This document shows, one piece after another, positions 48,204 through 57,810 of a DNA stretch of 64,000 nucleotides. Source of the DNA: Rhizobium sp. ACO-34A (GTDB lineage: Bacteria; Pseudomonadota; Alphaproteobacteria; Rhizobiales; Rhizobiaceae); contig CP021371.1 of NCBI GenBank assembly GCA_002600635.1, positions 747,001 to 811,000 of the forward strand, in the 5' to 3' direction. The notes beneath the pieces are model-generated. The model worked only from the letters and a program-made list of their open reading frames with translations. It was not told the DNA's origin and searched no databases. Position 1 is the first letter of the stretch. The number at the start of each line of letters is the position of its first letter. The translations under genes were made by a program, and so were the position numbers.

Positions 48204-51200
48204 CTATTTGTTGCGTTCCAGCAGCGCATTCACCAGCTTGTCCGTAACCTGACCCGTCGGCTGTTCGCCGATCGATGTCTGGAACGCCTTGATCGCGGTC
48301 ACCGTCTTGGCGCCCATCACGCCATCGGGGGTGCCGGCGTCGAAGCCGTTCTTGTTCAGGATTGCCTGAATGTTGCCGATTGCCTTCTTCATGTCGACGC
48401 TGGCGGTCTTCAGTCCCTTGCCGGCCCATTCGTCCGGCGTGTTGGCGGTGTTGGCATCCGGATCGAGCGGCTTCGGCTTCCAGAGGTCGACCGTGGCGCG
48501 GGCGCGTTCAAGCTGCTCCGGCCGCATGGCGTTTGCCACTTCGTCGCGCTTCTGAGCGGCGTCCTTGTCGCCGTCCTTCGCAGCGATTGCAAACCACTTG
48601 TAGGATGTCTCAAGATCCTGCTGCACGCCGTTGCCGCGGGCATAGAGGATGGCAAGGTTGAACTGGCTGTCGGAGACGCCGTAGTCGGCGGCCTTGGAGA
48701 ACCACTCGACCGCCTTGGCATAATCCTGGGCGCCGTCCGCGCCGGAGGCGAAGAGCACGGCGAGATTGTGCATGGCGCTGGCATTGCCGGCGTCGGCGGC
48801 CTGCTGGTAGAGGTGCTTCGCCGCCGCGATGTCACGCGCAACGCCGGTTCCCTTTTCATAAAGGTTGGCCAGCCGGTATTGCGCCGGTGCGAAGCCGCGG
48901 TCGGCTGCGAGCTGATACCATTTCGCGGCCTCGGAAAAATCGCTGGTAACGCCACGGCCATCGGTATAGCGAGCGCCGATTTCGAACAGCGCCACCGGAT
49001 CGCCTTCCTTTGCGGCAATGACGAGCGACGGCGGAGAGATTGCTTCCGGCACGATGATCGCCGGAGCGACTTCCGCCTGCACCGGCCGGGTCGCTGCGCT
49101 GCCTGCGGGCTCCGCCTGACCGGCAGGCGGCACGAAGGTGGCGCTATCCTGCGGGCTGTCCTCGGCGGCGGACTGCAGCGTGGAGAGGGAATCGCTGCCA
49201 TCGAGCGGTGCCTGTTCGACGCTTGCGACCGGTGCCGCCTGCGATATGGCGTCCGCGCCTTCTTCCGTCACGGCCGGAGCGATGGCTGCAACCTTGGCTT
49301 CCGATTGGCTTTCGACCGGAGCCGGCGCCATGCCGCTTTCCTGCGGCTTCGTCGTCTCGATGACGGCCGGCGGCGCCTTCTCTCCACGGATCAGCGTCGT
49401 GACGAGCGGCATGGCCATGGCGGCCAGCAGGATCGCACCGACGGCCATCAGGATCGGACGGCGGTAGCGGGCAAATCCGCTGAGGGCGGAGACGCCGGGC
49501 TTGGCGTTGCGTGCGCTCTTCTGCGCAAGATCCATTTCCTGCGCGGCGGCCTGTGCGGCTCTGCGTGCAGCAGCGATATAATCGGTGCGATCACCATCGG
49601 CAGCCGCATTGCCTGCCTCGCCCTTCTGGCTTGCCTGGGAGGCGCGCACGCGCTCAAGGATCTTGCGCACGTCGGGTGCGCCGGAGCCGGGTTCCAGCAA
49701 TTCATTGGCCTGTTCGGGTGGCAGCATGTCGGACGGGTCGATCGACGGAGCCGGATCGATCACCTGACGGCCGACCGGCGGCTCCTCGGCGGTCTTTTTC
49801 TGGCCGGGCAGGAAGCGTTTGCCGAGGCCGGCAATCAGGCTGGGCTTGCTCGGCTTCTTGCCGGAACGCGTCTCCTCGATGACCGGCAGTGCCGTCATCG
49901 TCGTTTCGATTGCCGTGGAGCCGAAAAGGGGTACGTGCTCGTGATCGTCTTCCTCCTCCTGCATGACGGGAGAAGCGAAGGGCGGGCGGAACGGCTCTTC
50001 TTCATGAACGGCGTAGGCCGGGGTCGGTGCTGCTGCCTGCACAGGCTCGCGGTATGGGGCGGGAGCGAGCGGCTCCTCGAAATGCGCCGTGCGGTCGTCG
50101 ATCTGGTCGAGCCGGCTTGCGATCTGGACAAGGGTATCGTGCAGGGCCTCGAAGGTACGATGGGTGCGCTCCTCGGAATTGCGGCTGAAATCCTCGAGGT
50201 TGCGCAGGTGATCGGAGAGAGCGGACAGCGCGGCAATGTCGGCCGATCCGGCCGCACCTTGCGATGGCATCCGCTGCGCATAGCTTTCCATCACGGTCTC
50301 TGCGGCCTGACGGGCCGCCTCGATGATGTATTCATCGCTCGTTGCCATATAGTCTTCGAGCGCGGAAATGCGGTCTGCCACAGCGTCGTCGATGCCGCCT
50401 GTCGAGGGGCGAGCAATCAACGCGGAAAGATGGGCGATCTGTTCTTCAAGACCGCGCAGGCTGGCGCTTTCGCCAGCCGGAACGCCGGCATTTTCCTCGA
50501 TCCGGTCGACGACGGCGTTCAGGCGATCCTCAAGCCCGCGCAGCATGCTGTCATCGATCCGCGCGACCGCAGCCGGCTGCGGCACTTCCAGGCCTTCGAT
50601 GCGGCGGGCGAGAAGTTCCAGCCTGTCGGCCAGCCGATCGTTGACAGCGCCGTGGTCCAGCGCGTCGATCTTGCGGGAGATGTCTGCGAGATAGCCCGTG
50701 AGTTCAGGCTGCGGCACCGGGGCCTGCGTGTTGCGTTCCAGCACATGCGAAAGCATGTCCAGCCGCTCTTCGAGGCGGCTTGCCGAGCGTTCCTCGGACA
50801 GAAGCTCGATGCGGTCGGTCAGCTGCTCGATGCGGCGAGCGAGATCGGAATTCGGCCGTTCCTCGCTGGCCCGGCTGTCGGCAAAGGCCTCGATCTGGTG
50901 GGCAAGTCCTGCGATACGGTCTTCGAGACGCTGGAAAAGACTGTTGTCAGCGCCGCTGGAATTGCGCGAGCCGGCCACGATGGCGCGGCTGATCTCGTCC
51001 AGCCGCATGTCTATGCCGGCGAACTGCTCGCTCATCATCCGCTCGCTGGGGTCGATATGCGAACCGATCTGCTCGAGCGCGGTTGCGACCTTCATCAGCT
51101 TTTCTTCAAGCGCCTGAATGGAGCGATTGTCGCCGACGCGACCGAGATAGCTCTTGATATCGTCGAGGCGGTCGGCAAGCCGCACCAGTTCCTCGCGCAT

Positions 51201-51947
51201 CGCAGCCGGATCGACGTCGCCGATCTTTTCCTCGATATGGCTCCAGCGATTGTCCATGCGGCGCACGGAATCCTCGCGAGCGAGACCATCCATCAGCGAG
51301 CGAAGCTCTTCGAACTCCTCGCGCAATCCATCGGCGCCCGGCGCGCGGGCAACGCCGAGATGCTGGATGCTTTCCGCCAGCCGGGCAATGTCGTTGCGCA
51401 GCGTTTCGGAGGGGCGCTGTTCCTCGGCGAGCGAGCGGATATTGCGCATCTCCGCGCGCAGCGTGCTGACTTCGCGCGACAGGCTTTCTGAAATGTCCTG
51501 CTTCAGCTCCTGCCGCAGCCCGAGCAGGGCCTGCGTGATCTCGCGGGTCATGATATCCGGAGCCGGAGCCGCCGAAGCCGCGCCATGGGAAAGCGGCGGG
51601 TTCTGACGAAGCGGGGCCTGCCGCGGGCGTTCTTCCTGCGGTTCATAGGAGCGGCCATAGCCGGACGACCGCTCAACCGGGCGGTGGCGGCTGGCTTCAA
51701 GGGCACGCTGTCGCTGGCGGATTTCGCTGAGCGGGTCCATTTGGGTTTCTCGCGCCGGCCGCTGGTAACGGTCCGCGACGCGGTCGCGATAGGCCTCACG
51801 CGGCAATTCCTCGGCGGGACGACCGCGCGGCGAGGTGGTGCCCATGAGACCCTCGATCCTCGCTTCCAGTCCCTCGATCGTGCGGCTCAGCGCATCGAGC
51901 GACGAAGATCCGCCGGGACGGGAAGAGGGGGATCGCGATCCGTTCAT
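48204..51947 (-). CDS. podJ: Polar organelle development protein PodJ-like, with Sel1 repeats
   Basis: A 1247-residue protein. Residues to about 600 are acidic coiled coils (repeats such as RLEDRIAGLAHQIEAFADSR), one membrane helix lies at about 826-848 (ILMAVGAILLAAMAMPLVTT), and the periplasmic end has four or five Sel1 repeats (985-1130, for example AAKWYQLAADRGFAPAQYRL) and a peptidoglycan-binding domain (KNGFDAGTPDGVMGAKTVTA). This is the layout of PodJ, which marks the old or growth pole in Caulobacter and Agrobacterium. ATG 51947 starts MNGSRSPSSRPGGSSS, which is preferred over an in-frame start at 52046. Confidence 0.92.
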   Translation of the reverse strand: MNGSRSPSSRPGGSSSLDALSRTIEGLEARIEGLMGTTSPRGRPAEELPREAYRDRVADRYQRPARETQMDPLSEIRQRQRALEASRHRPVERSSGYGRSYEPQEERPRQAPLRQNPPLSHGAASAAPAPDIMTREITQALLGLRQELKQDISESLSREVSTLRAEMRNIRSLAEEQRPSETLRNDIARLAESIQHLGVARAPGADGLREEFEELRSLMDGLAREDSVRRMDNRWSHIEEKIGDVDPAAMREELVRLADRLDDIKSYLGRVGDNRSIQALEEKLMKVATALEQIGSHIDPSERMMSEQFAGIDMRLDEISRAIVAGSRNSSGADNSLFQRLEDRIAGLAHQIEAFADSRASEERPNSDLARRIEQLTDRIELLSEERSASRLEERLDMLSHVLERNTQAPVPQPELTGYLADISRKIDALDHGAVNDRLADRLELLARRIEGLEVPQPAAVARIDDSMLRGLEDRLNAVVDRIEENAGVPAGESASLRGLEEQIAHLSALIARPSTGGIDDAVADRISALEDYMATSDEYIIEAARQAAETVMESYAQRMPSQGAAGSADIAALSALSDHLRNLEDFSRNSEERTHRTFEALHDTLVQIASRLDQIDDRTAHFEEPLAPAPYREPVQAAAPTPAYAVHEEEPFRPPFASPVMQEEEDDHEHVPLFGSTAIETTMTALPVIEETRSGKKPSKPSLIAGLGKRFLPGQKKTAEEPPVGRQVIDPAPSIDPSDMLPPEQANELLEPGSGAPDVRKILERVRASQASQKGEAGNAAADGDRTDYIAAARRAAQAAAQEMDLAQKSARNAKPGVSALSGFARYRRPILMAVGAILLAAMAMPLVTTLIRGEKAPPAVIETTKPQESGMAPAPVESQSEAKVAAIAPAVTEEGADAISQAAPVASVEQAPLDGSDSLSTLQSAAEDSPQDSATFVPPAGQAEPAGSAATRPVQAEVAPAIIVPEAISPPSLVIAAKEGDPVALFEIGARYTDGRGVTSDFSEAAKWYQLAADRGFAPAQYRLANLYEKGTGVARDIAAAKHLYQQAADAGNASAMHNLAVLFASGADGAQDYAKAVEWFSKAADYGVSDSQFNLAILYARGNGVQQDLETSYKWFAIAAKDGDKDAAQKRDEVANAMRPEQLERARATVDLWKPKPLDPDANTANTPDEWAGKGLKTASVDMKKAIGNIQAILNKNGFDAGTPDGVMGAKTVTAIKAFQTSIGEQPTGQVTDKLVNALLERNK

Positions 51948-52103
51948 GGTTCTGCTCGCTTCGAAAAGCACCTTCGGCCGGGCTGAAGGCGGATTGGTGG
52001 GTCGATGATGCGCATTTTCACCTGTTCGGCTGCATTGCCGACTCACTGGCGATCATGGGTTGCGGATCATCACCGTTCACCCGCCACAATTCATGAAACG
52101 TGG

Positions 52104-52119
52104 TAAATAAGCCGTTAAC
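52104..52119 (+). promoter_or_regulatory. Candidate CtrA box upstream of podJ
   Basis: TAAA-N7-TTAAC differs in one base from the CtrA consensus TTAA-N7-TTAAC and lies about 160 bases upstream of the podJ start codon. CtrA control of polarity genes is known in related bacteria. This is a pattern match only. Confidence 0.3.
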
Positions 52120-52244
52120 CTGCCTGAAAATTTTTTAACGTTTGCGCTGTAGCATCCGAAGGATAGGCGGCGGATTAGTCCCTTTGGGCGAGGCGCGGAG
52201 GAGCGTCGCTACTACAAAAATGAAGCCGCATCCGGATTTTGACG

Positions 52245-52260
52245 TTTACGCGCACGTCAA
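52245..52260 (+). promoter_or_regulatory. Candidate operator of the fatty-acid degradation operon
   Basis: TTTACGCGCACGTCAA is a near-palindrome of the type TTnACGnnnnCGTnAA, as described for LiuR-like (MerR family) regulators of branched-chain and fatty-acid breakdown. It lies 64 bases before the acyl-CoA dehydrogenase start. The regulator identity is inferred. Confidence 0.4.
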
Positions 52261-52323
52261 TTATTTGTATAAGCATGAACCAGTCCGGCCCGCCCGGTTT
52301 CACGTCTTGGAGGAAGATGATCC

Positions 52324-54117
52324 ATGCCTGTGTATAAGGCTCCCGTAAACGATACGCTTTTCGTTCTGAACAACGTCCTTGGCCTTGAGCGCTACCACAA
52401 CCTGCCCGGGTTCGAGGATGCGACGCCGGACATGGTCGAGGCGATCGTCGGGGAAGCCGCGAAGCTGGCAGAGGAACAGCTCTTCCCGCTCAACCTTTCC
52501 GGCGATCAGGAAGGCTGCAAGCGTCACGACGATGCCAGCGTCACTGTGCCGAAGGGCTTCAAGGAAGCCTATGACGCCTATTGCCAGGGCGGCTGGATCG
52601 GTCTGGCCGTGCCGCAGGAGTTCGGCGGACAGGGCCTGCCTTACACGCTGCACGCCGCCGTCGGCGAATACATGTCGTCCGCCAACATGGCGCTGATGAT
52701 GTATCCCGGCCTGACCCAGGGCGCGATTGCCGCGATCCTCGTTCACGGTTCGGACGAGCAGAAACAGACCTATCTGCCGAAGATGGTCGAAGGCACCTGG
52801 TCCGGCACGATGAACCTGACGGAGCCCCATTGCGGCACCGATCTCGGCCTGTTGCGCACCAAGGCCGTTCCGGACGGCGACGGCAGCTACAGGATTTCCG
52901 GCCAGAAGATCTTCATCTCCGCCGGCGAACACGGCATGACCGACAACATCATCCATCTGGTGATCGCCCGTATCGAGGGCGCGCCGGAAGGCACCAAGGG
53001 CATCTCGCTCTTCGTCGTGCCGAAGTATCTCGTCAATGAGGATGGCTCGCTCGGCGCACGCAACGGTGTCTCCTGCGGCGCCATCGAGCACAAGATGGGC
53101 ATTCACGGCAACGCCACCTGCGTCATGAACTATGATGAGGCCACCGGCTTCCTGATCGGTCAGGAAAACAAGGGCCTTTCCGCCATGTTCGTTATGATGA
53201 ACGAAGCACGCCTCGGCGTCGGCCTGCAGGGTCTTTCGATTGCGGAAATCGCCTACCAGAACGCTGCCAATTATGCCCGCGAGCGTATTCAGGGCCGTTC
53301 GCTTTCCGGCGTCAAGGCACCGGAAAAGAAGGCCGATCCGATCATCGTGCATCCGGATATCCGCCGTTCGCTCCTGACCATCAAGGCCTTCACCGAAGCC
53401 GGTCGCGCCTTCACGCTCTGGACCGCGCTGCAGTCCGATATCGCCCATCGCTCCGGCGACGAGAAGGAAAAGCAGGCGGCTGACGATCTGCTCGGCCTGA
53501 TGACCCCCATCCTGAAGGGCGTTTTGACCGACAAGGGCTTCGACCACGCCGTCATGGCGCAGCAGGTCTTCGGCGGTCACGGCTATATCGAAGAACACGG
53601 CATGAGCCAGTATGTCCGTGATGCGCGTATCGCCATGATCTATGAGGGCGCAAACGGCATCCAGGCGCTCGATCTGGTCGGCCGCAAGCTCGGCATGAAC
53701 GGCGGCCGCGCGGTGATGGCGCTGTTCAACGAGATCGGCGCTTTCTGCGAGGAAAACCGCGCCGATGAAAATCTTGTCCTCTACACCAAGGGCCTGAAGA
53801 AGGGCCTGAACGATCTTCAGGCCGCGACCATGTGGTTCATGCAGAACGCCATGGCCAAGCCGGACAATGCCGGTGCCGGCTCCACCGACTACATGCACCT
53901 CTTCGGTCTCGTCGTGCTCGGCTACATGTGGGCGAAGATGGCGAAATCCGCCAACGAGGCTCTTGCGGCCGGCAATGGCGATGCCGACTATTACAGGAAC
54001 AAGCTTCTGACCGGCCGCTTCTACATGGAGAAGGTCATGCCGGAAACGGCACTTCGCAAGACCCGCATCGAGGCTGGCAGCGACAGCCTGATGGAGATGG
54101 CAGCGGAAGCATTCTGA
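52324..54117 (+). CDS. Acyl-CoA dehydrogenase (long-chain type with C-terminal extension)
   Basis: A 597-residue flavoprotein doing the first oxidation of fatty acyl-CoA. Marks: N-terminal [20 protein letters not shown], the FAD-binding [20 protein letters not shown], the active-site glutamate region in [20 protein letters not shown] near residue 442, and a C-terminal domain of about 120 residues seen in this subfamily. ATG 52324 is preceded by GGAGGA. First gene of a beta-oxidation set with thiolase and multifunctional enzyme. Confidence 0.94.
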   Translation: MPVYKAPVNDTLFVLNNVLGLERYHNLPGFEDATPDMVEAIVGEAAKLAEEQLFPLNLSGDQEGCKRHDDASVTVPKGFKEAYDAYCQGGWIGLAVPQEFGGQGLPYTLHAAVGEYMSSANMALMMYPGLTQGAIAAILVHGSDEQKQTYLPKMVEGTWSGTMNLTEPHCGTDLGLLRTKAVPDGDGSYRISGQKIFISAGEHGMTDNIIHLVIARIEGAPEGTKGISLFVVPKYLVNEDGSLGARNGVSCGAIEHKMGIHGNATCVMNYDEATGFLIGQENKGLSAMFVMMNEARLGVGLQGLSIAEIAYQNAANYARERIQGRSLSGVKAPEKKADPIIVHPDIRRSLLTIKAFTEAGRAFTLWTALQSDIAHRSGDEKEKQAADDLLGLMTPILKGVLTDKGFDHAVMAQQVFGGHGYIEEHGMSQYVRDARIAMIYEGANGIQALDLVGRKLGMNGGRAVMALFNEIGAFCEENRADENLVLYTKGLKKGLNDLQAATMWFMQNAMAKPDNAGAGSTDYMHLFGLVVLGYMWAKMAKSANEALAAGNGDADYYRNKLLTGRFYMEKVMPETALRKTRIEAGSDSLMEMAAEAF

Positions 54118-54137
54118 GGATTTGCCCCTCACCCTAA

Positions 54138-54163
54138 CCCTCTCCCCATGAACGGGGAGAGGG
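54138..54163. repeat. GC-rich palindrome (host copy)
   Basis: CCCTCTCCCC and GGGGAGAGGG pair across ATGAAC, preceded by CCCCTCACCCTAA, as in the prophage copies. Located directly after the acyl-CoA dehydrogenase gene. Confidence 0.85.
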
Positions 54164-54202
54164 AACGTGCCCGAAACAGGGCAAGGAGGGGTCGGCAACC
54201 GT

Positions 54203-54230
54203 CCTTCTCCCCGTCAGAACGGGGAGAAGG
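54203..54230. repeat. GC-rich palindrome (host copy)
   Basis: CCTTCTCCCCGT and ACGGGGAGAAGG form a 12-bp stem around CAGA. Together with the copy at 54138 it makes up a mosaic that begins CCCCTCACCC and ends with GATGAGGGG at about 54254, filling the gap before the thiolase gene. Confidence 0.85.
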
Positions 54231-54310
54231 TGCCGGCACAGGCGGATGAGGGGCCATCATCGTATGGCCAGCAACAATTCGGCGCTCAAGCGCCAAAGGG
54301 AGAGAGAACG

Positions 54311-55519
54311 ATGACAGAAGTCTTCATTTACGACCACGTGCGCACGCCGCGTGGGCGCGGCAAGAAGGACGGTTCGCTGCACGAAGTGCCGTCCGTCCGT
54401 CTTGCGGCCAAGTCGCTGGAAGCGATCCGCGACCGCAACGGTCTTGATACCGCGACCGTCGATGACATCATCATGGGCTGCGTCGATCCGGTGATGGACG
54501 CCGGCGCCGTGATCCCCAAGGCGGCCGCTTTCGAGGCAGGCTATTCGAACAAGGCCCCGGGCATGCAGATCTCGCGCTTCTGCGCGTCCGGTCTCGATGC
54601 CGTGAATTTCGCCGCCGGCAAGGTCAGGGCGGGCTCGGACGACATCGTCATTGCAGGCGGCGTCGAGAGCATGTCCCGCGTCGGCATGGGCATGTCGGGC
54701 GGTTCCTGGTACATGGACCCATCGGTCAACTTCCCTGCCTATTTCATGCCGCAGGGCGTTTCCGCCGATCTGATCGCCACCAAATACGGCTTTAGCCGTG
54801 ACGATGTCGACGCCTATGCAGTCGAGAGCCAGAAGCGTGCCGCCCATGCCTGGGAAAAGGGTTACTTCTCGAAGTCCGTCATTCCGGTGAAGGATATCAA
54901 TGGCCTGACCATTCTCGATCGCGACGAGCACATGCGCCCGGGCACGGACATGCAGGCGCTGGCCCAGCTTCAGCCGTCGTTCCAGATGCCGGGTGAAATG
55001 GGCGGCTTCGAAGCCGTCGGCATCCAGGCCCATCCGGAAATCGAGCGTATCAACTACGTCCATCACGCCGGCAACTCGTCGGGCATCGTCGATGGTTCGG
55101 CCGCCGTGCTGATCGGCTCGAAGACCGGCGGCGAGACGATGGGCATCAGGCCCCGTGCCCGCATCAGGGCTTTCGCCAATATCGGTTCCGATCCGGCACT
55201 GATGCTGACCGGCCCGGTCGATGTCACCGAGAAGCTCCTCGCCAGGACCGGCATGAAGATCTCGGACATCGACCTGTTCGAGCTCAACGAAGCCTTCGCT
55301 GCCGTCGTCCTGCGCTTCATGCAGGCCTTCGAGGTCGACCACTCGAAGATGAACGTGAATGGCGGCGCGATCGCCATGGGCCATCCGCTCGGCGCAACCG
55401 GTGCGATGATCCTCGGCACGGTGCTGGACGAACTGGAGCGCCGCGACCTGAACACCGCTCTCGTCACGCTCTGCATCGGCGCCGGCATGGGCACGGCAAC
55501 CGTCATCGAACGCGTCTGA
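54311..55519 (+). CDS. Acetyl-CoA C-acyltransferase (thiolase)
   Basis: A 402-residue enzyme performing the thiolytic last step of beta-oxidation. Active-site Cys91 in SRFCASGLDAV, the histidine in GHPLGATGA near 358 and the second cysteine in CIGAGMGTA near 388 are all present. The ATG at 54311 has GAGAGA upstream; an open frame continues upstream to 54167 but through the palindrome repeats and is ignored. Followed after 16 bases by the multifunctional enzyme. Confidence 0.95.
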   Translation: MTEVFIYDHVRTPRGRGKKDGSLHEVPSVRLAAKSLEAIRDRNGLDTATVDDIIMGCVDPVMDAGAVIPKAAAFEAGYSNKAPGMQISRFCASGLDAVNFAAGKVRAGSDDIVIAGGVESMSRVGMGMSGGSWYMDPSVNFPAYFMPQGVSADLIATKYGFSRDDVDAYAVESQKRAAHAWEKGYFSKSVIPVKDINGLTILDRDEHMRPGTDMQALAQLQPSFQMPGEMGGFEAVGIQAHPEIERINYVHHAGNSSGIVDGSAAVLIGSKTGGETMGIRPRARIRAFANIGSDPALMLTGPVDVTEKLLARTGMKISDIDLFELNEAFAAVVLRFMQAFEVDHSKMNVNGGAIAMGHPLGATGAMILGTVLDELERRDLNTALVTLCIGAGMGTATVIERV

Positions 55520-55535
55520 TTTCTGGGAGGAAGCA

Positions 55536-57749
55536 ATGACCTACAAGAACTTCACCATCGAGACCGACGCAGACGGCATTGCCCTTGTCACCTGGGACAT
55601 GCCCGAGAAGTCGATGAACGTCTTTACCGTCGAAGTCATGGACGAGATCGAGAAGATCGTCGACCAGACCGTGGCCGACGCTGCGATCAAGGGCGTCGTC
55701 TTCACCTCTGGCAAGAAGACCTTCTCCGGCGGCGCGGACCTCACCATGATCAAGGGCATGTTCTCCATGCTCGAGGAAGAAAAGGCGAAGGATCCGGCCG
55801 GGGCCGTGAAGAAGCTGTTCGACTCCGCCGGCCGCATGACCTGGCTGTGGCGCAAGATCGAGACCTGCGGCAAGCCGTGGGTTGCCGCGATCAACGGCAC
55901 CTGCATGGGCGGCGCATTTGAACTGTCACTGGCTTGCCACGGCCGCGTCGCCTCGAATGCGAAATCGGTGAAGCTTGCTCTGCCCGAGGTCAAGGTCGGC
56001 ATTTTCCCAGGCGCCGGTGGCACCCAGCGCGTGTCGCGCCTCGCCAACACGCAGGATGCCCTGCAGATGATGACCACGGGCTCGAGCCTGACCGCCTCGC
56101 GCGCCAAGGCCATGAACCTCGTGCATCAGGTGGTCGAGCCGGATCAGCTGATCCCGGCCGCAAAACAGATGATCAAGGATGGCCTGAAGGCTGTGGCGCC
56201 ATGGGACGAAAAGGGCTTCAAGGCTCCGGGCGGCGGTATCTGGACGCCGGCCGCAGCCCAGCTCTGGCCGGCTGCTCCCGCAATCCTGCGCCGCGAAACC
56301 GCCGGCAATTATCCCGCCGCTCTGGCCATCCTGAAATGCGTCTATGAAGGCCTGCAGGTTCCCTTCGATACCGGCCTGAAGATCGAGCAGCGGTATTTCA
56401 CCCAGATCGTCCAGACGACCGAAGCCTTCTCGATGATCCGCTCGCTGTTCGTTTCCATGCAGGAACTGGGCAAGGGCGCCCGTCGCCCGGCAGGCGTCGG
56501 CAAGACCGAGCTGAAGAAGGTCGGCGTCGTCGGCGCAGGCTTCATGGGTGCTTCCATCGCCTATGTGACGGCCGCTGCCGGCATTCCGGTCGTGTTGATC
56601 GACCGCGACATGGAAGCTGCCGGCAAGGGCAAGACCGTGTCCGAAGGACTGGTGGCTGGTGCCGTCGGCAAGGGCCGGATGAGCAAGGACGAAGGCGAGG
56701 CGCTGCTTTCGCTGATCACGCCGACGGATGACTACGGTTCGCTGAAAGATGCCGATCTCGTCATAGAAGCCGTCTTCGAAGACCGTGACGTCAAGAAGGC
56801 TGTCATCGAGAAGGTCGAGGCCGTTCTGCCGGAAGGCGCGATCTTCGCCTCCAACACCTCGACGCTGCCGATCACCGGCCTTGCGAAGAACTCGAAGCGC
56901 CCGGCCGATTTCATCGGCATTCACTTCTTCTCGCCGGTCGAGAAGATGATGCTGACCGAAGTCATTCTCGGCAAGGAAACGGGCGACAAGGCTCTGGCCG
57001 TCGCGCTCGATTATGTCGCCGCGATCAGGAAGACCCCGATCGTCGTCAACGATACCCGTGGCTTCTTCGTCAATCGTTGCGTGCTCCGCTACATGTCGGA
57101 AAGCTACAACATGCTGATCGAGGGCGTGCCCCCGGTGATGATCGAGAATGCCGCGAAGTTCGCCGGCATGCCGGTCGGTCCCCTGTCGCTCAACGACGAG
57201 GTGGCGATCGATCTCTCGCTCAAGATCCTCAAGGCGACCGTCGCCGATCTCGGCGAAAAGGCCATCGATCCGCGCCATATGGAACTCGTTTCCCGCCTAG
57301 TCGAAAAGGAAGGCCGATTCGGCCGCAAGAACGGCAAGGGCTTCTACGAATATCCGGCAAAGCCGGCCAAGAAGTTCCTGTGGCCGGGTCTGAAGGACCT
57401 CTATCCGCAGAAGAAAGCCGAAGACGTCGACATGAAGACGCTGCAGGAACGCTTCCTGGCAACCATTGCGCTGGAAGCCGCTCGCACCGTCGAGGAAGGC
57501 ATTGTCATCGACCCGCGCGAAGCCGATGTCGGCTCGATCCTCGGCTTCGGCTTTGCGCCCTATACCGGCGGTGCGCTGAGCTACATCGACGGCATGGGCG
57601 TGAAGACCTTCGTCGAGCTTCTGGAACGCCTGGCAAAGGACTACGGCGCCCACTTCAAGCCGACGCCGCTGCTCATCGACATGGCGGCCAAGGGCGAGAC
57701 CTTCTACGGACGGTTCGACCCCTACGGTGAAGAAAAGAAGGCGGCGTGA
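55536..57749 (+). CDS. Fatty acid oxidation multifunctional enzyme (FadB/FadJ type)
   Basis: A 737-residue protein with enoyl-CoA hydratase at the N-terminus (SGKKTFSGGADLTMIKG and INGTCMGGAFELSLACHG form the oxyanion hole) and 3-hydroxyacyl-CoA dehydrogenase from residue 325 on, with NAD site VGVVGAGFMGASIAYVTAAA and the catalytic region GIHFFSPVEKMMLTEVI. It does the two middle steps of beta-oxidation. Start follows GGGAGGAAG. The size is near E. coli FadB (729) and FadJ (714); I cannot choose between the names. Confidence 0.95.
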   Translation: MTYKNFTIETDADGIALVTWDMPEKSMNVFTVEVMDEIEKIVDQTVADAAIKGVVFTSGKKTFSGGADLTMIKGMFSMLEEEKAKDPAGAVKKLFDSAGRMTWLWRKIETCGKPWVAAINGTCMGGAFELSLACHGRVASNAKSVKLALPEVKVGIFPGAGGTQRVSRLANTQDALQMMTTGSSLTASRAKAMNLVHQVVEPDQLIPAAKQMIKDGLKAVAPWDEKGFKAPGGGIWTPAAAQLWPAAPAILRRETAGNYPAALAILKCVYEGLQVPFDTGLKIEQRYFTQIVQTTEAFSMIRSLFVSMQELGKGARRPAGVGKTELKKVGVVGAGFMGASIAYVTAAAGIPVVLIDRDMEAAGKGKTVSEGLVAGAVGKGRMSKDEGEALLSLITPTDDYGSLKDADLVIEAVFEDRDVKKAVIEKVEAVLPEGAIFASNTSTLPITGLAKNSKRPADFIGIHFFSPVEKMMLTEVILGKETGDKALAVALDYVAAIRKTPIVVNDTRGFFVNRCVLRYMSESYNMLIEGVPPVMIENAAKFAGMPVGPLSLNDEVAIDLSLKILKATVADLGEKAIDPRHMELVSRLVEKEGRFGRKNGKGFYEYPAKPAKKFLWPGLKDLYPQKKAEDVDMKTLQERFLATIALEAARTVEEGIVIDPREADVGSILGFGFAPYTGGALSYIDGMGVKTFVELLERLAKDYGAHFKPTPLLIDMAAKGETFYGRFDPYGEEKKAA

Positions 57750-57760
57750 TCGTGCCGTTT

Positions 57761-57790
57761 ACCCTTCTCCCCGTTCGCGGGGAGAAGGGT
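57761..57790. terminator. Strong hairpin terminator / host palindrome with TTCG loop
   Basis: ACCCTTCTCCCCG (57761-57773) and CGGGGAGAAGGGT (57778-57790) form a perfect 13-bp stem with a TTCG tetraloop, the most stable kind. It is the same palindrome family as at 54203. It lies between the convergent multifunctional enzyme and acetyltransferase genes and probably ends both transcripts. Confidence 0.8.
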
Positions 57791-57810
57791 TTCCGGTTTG
57801 CCCGGATCTT

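Larger units (their letters stand above)
51948..52323. other. 376-bp promoter region between podJ and the beta-oxidation operon
   Basis: No gene is seen here. It must hold divergent promoters for podJ and for the acyl-CoA dehydrogenase gene. It contains an AT-rich block (about 52100-52140), a CtrA-like site at 52104-52119, and an imperfect palindrome at 52245-52260 just before the fad genes. A short plus-strand frame from 52142 has no ribosome site and appears to be chance. Confidence 0.6.

Noticed and set aside
48126..51491. A 1121-codon open frame on the plus strand opposite podJ
   Set aside because: It is a product of the GC-rich codon use and coiled-coil repeats of podJ on the other strand; the protein is rich in Arg, Gly and Cys with no domain pattern, and podJ has clear domains.
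52300..54198. A 632-codon minus-strand frame opposite the acyl-CoA dehydrogenase
   Set aside because: Shadow frame; His/Arg/Gly-rich translation without family features.
55926..57278. A 450-codon minus-strand frame opposite the multifunctional enzyme
   Set aside because: Shadow of a well-supported enzyme gene.
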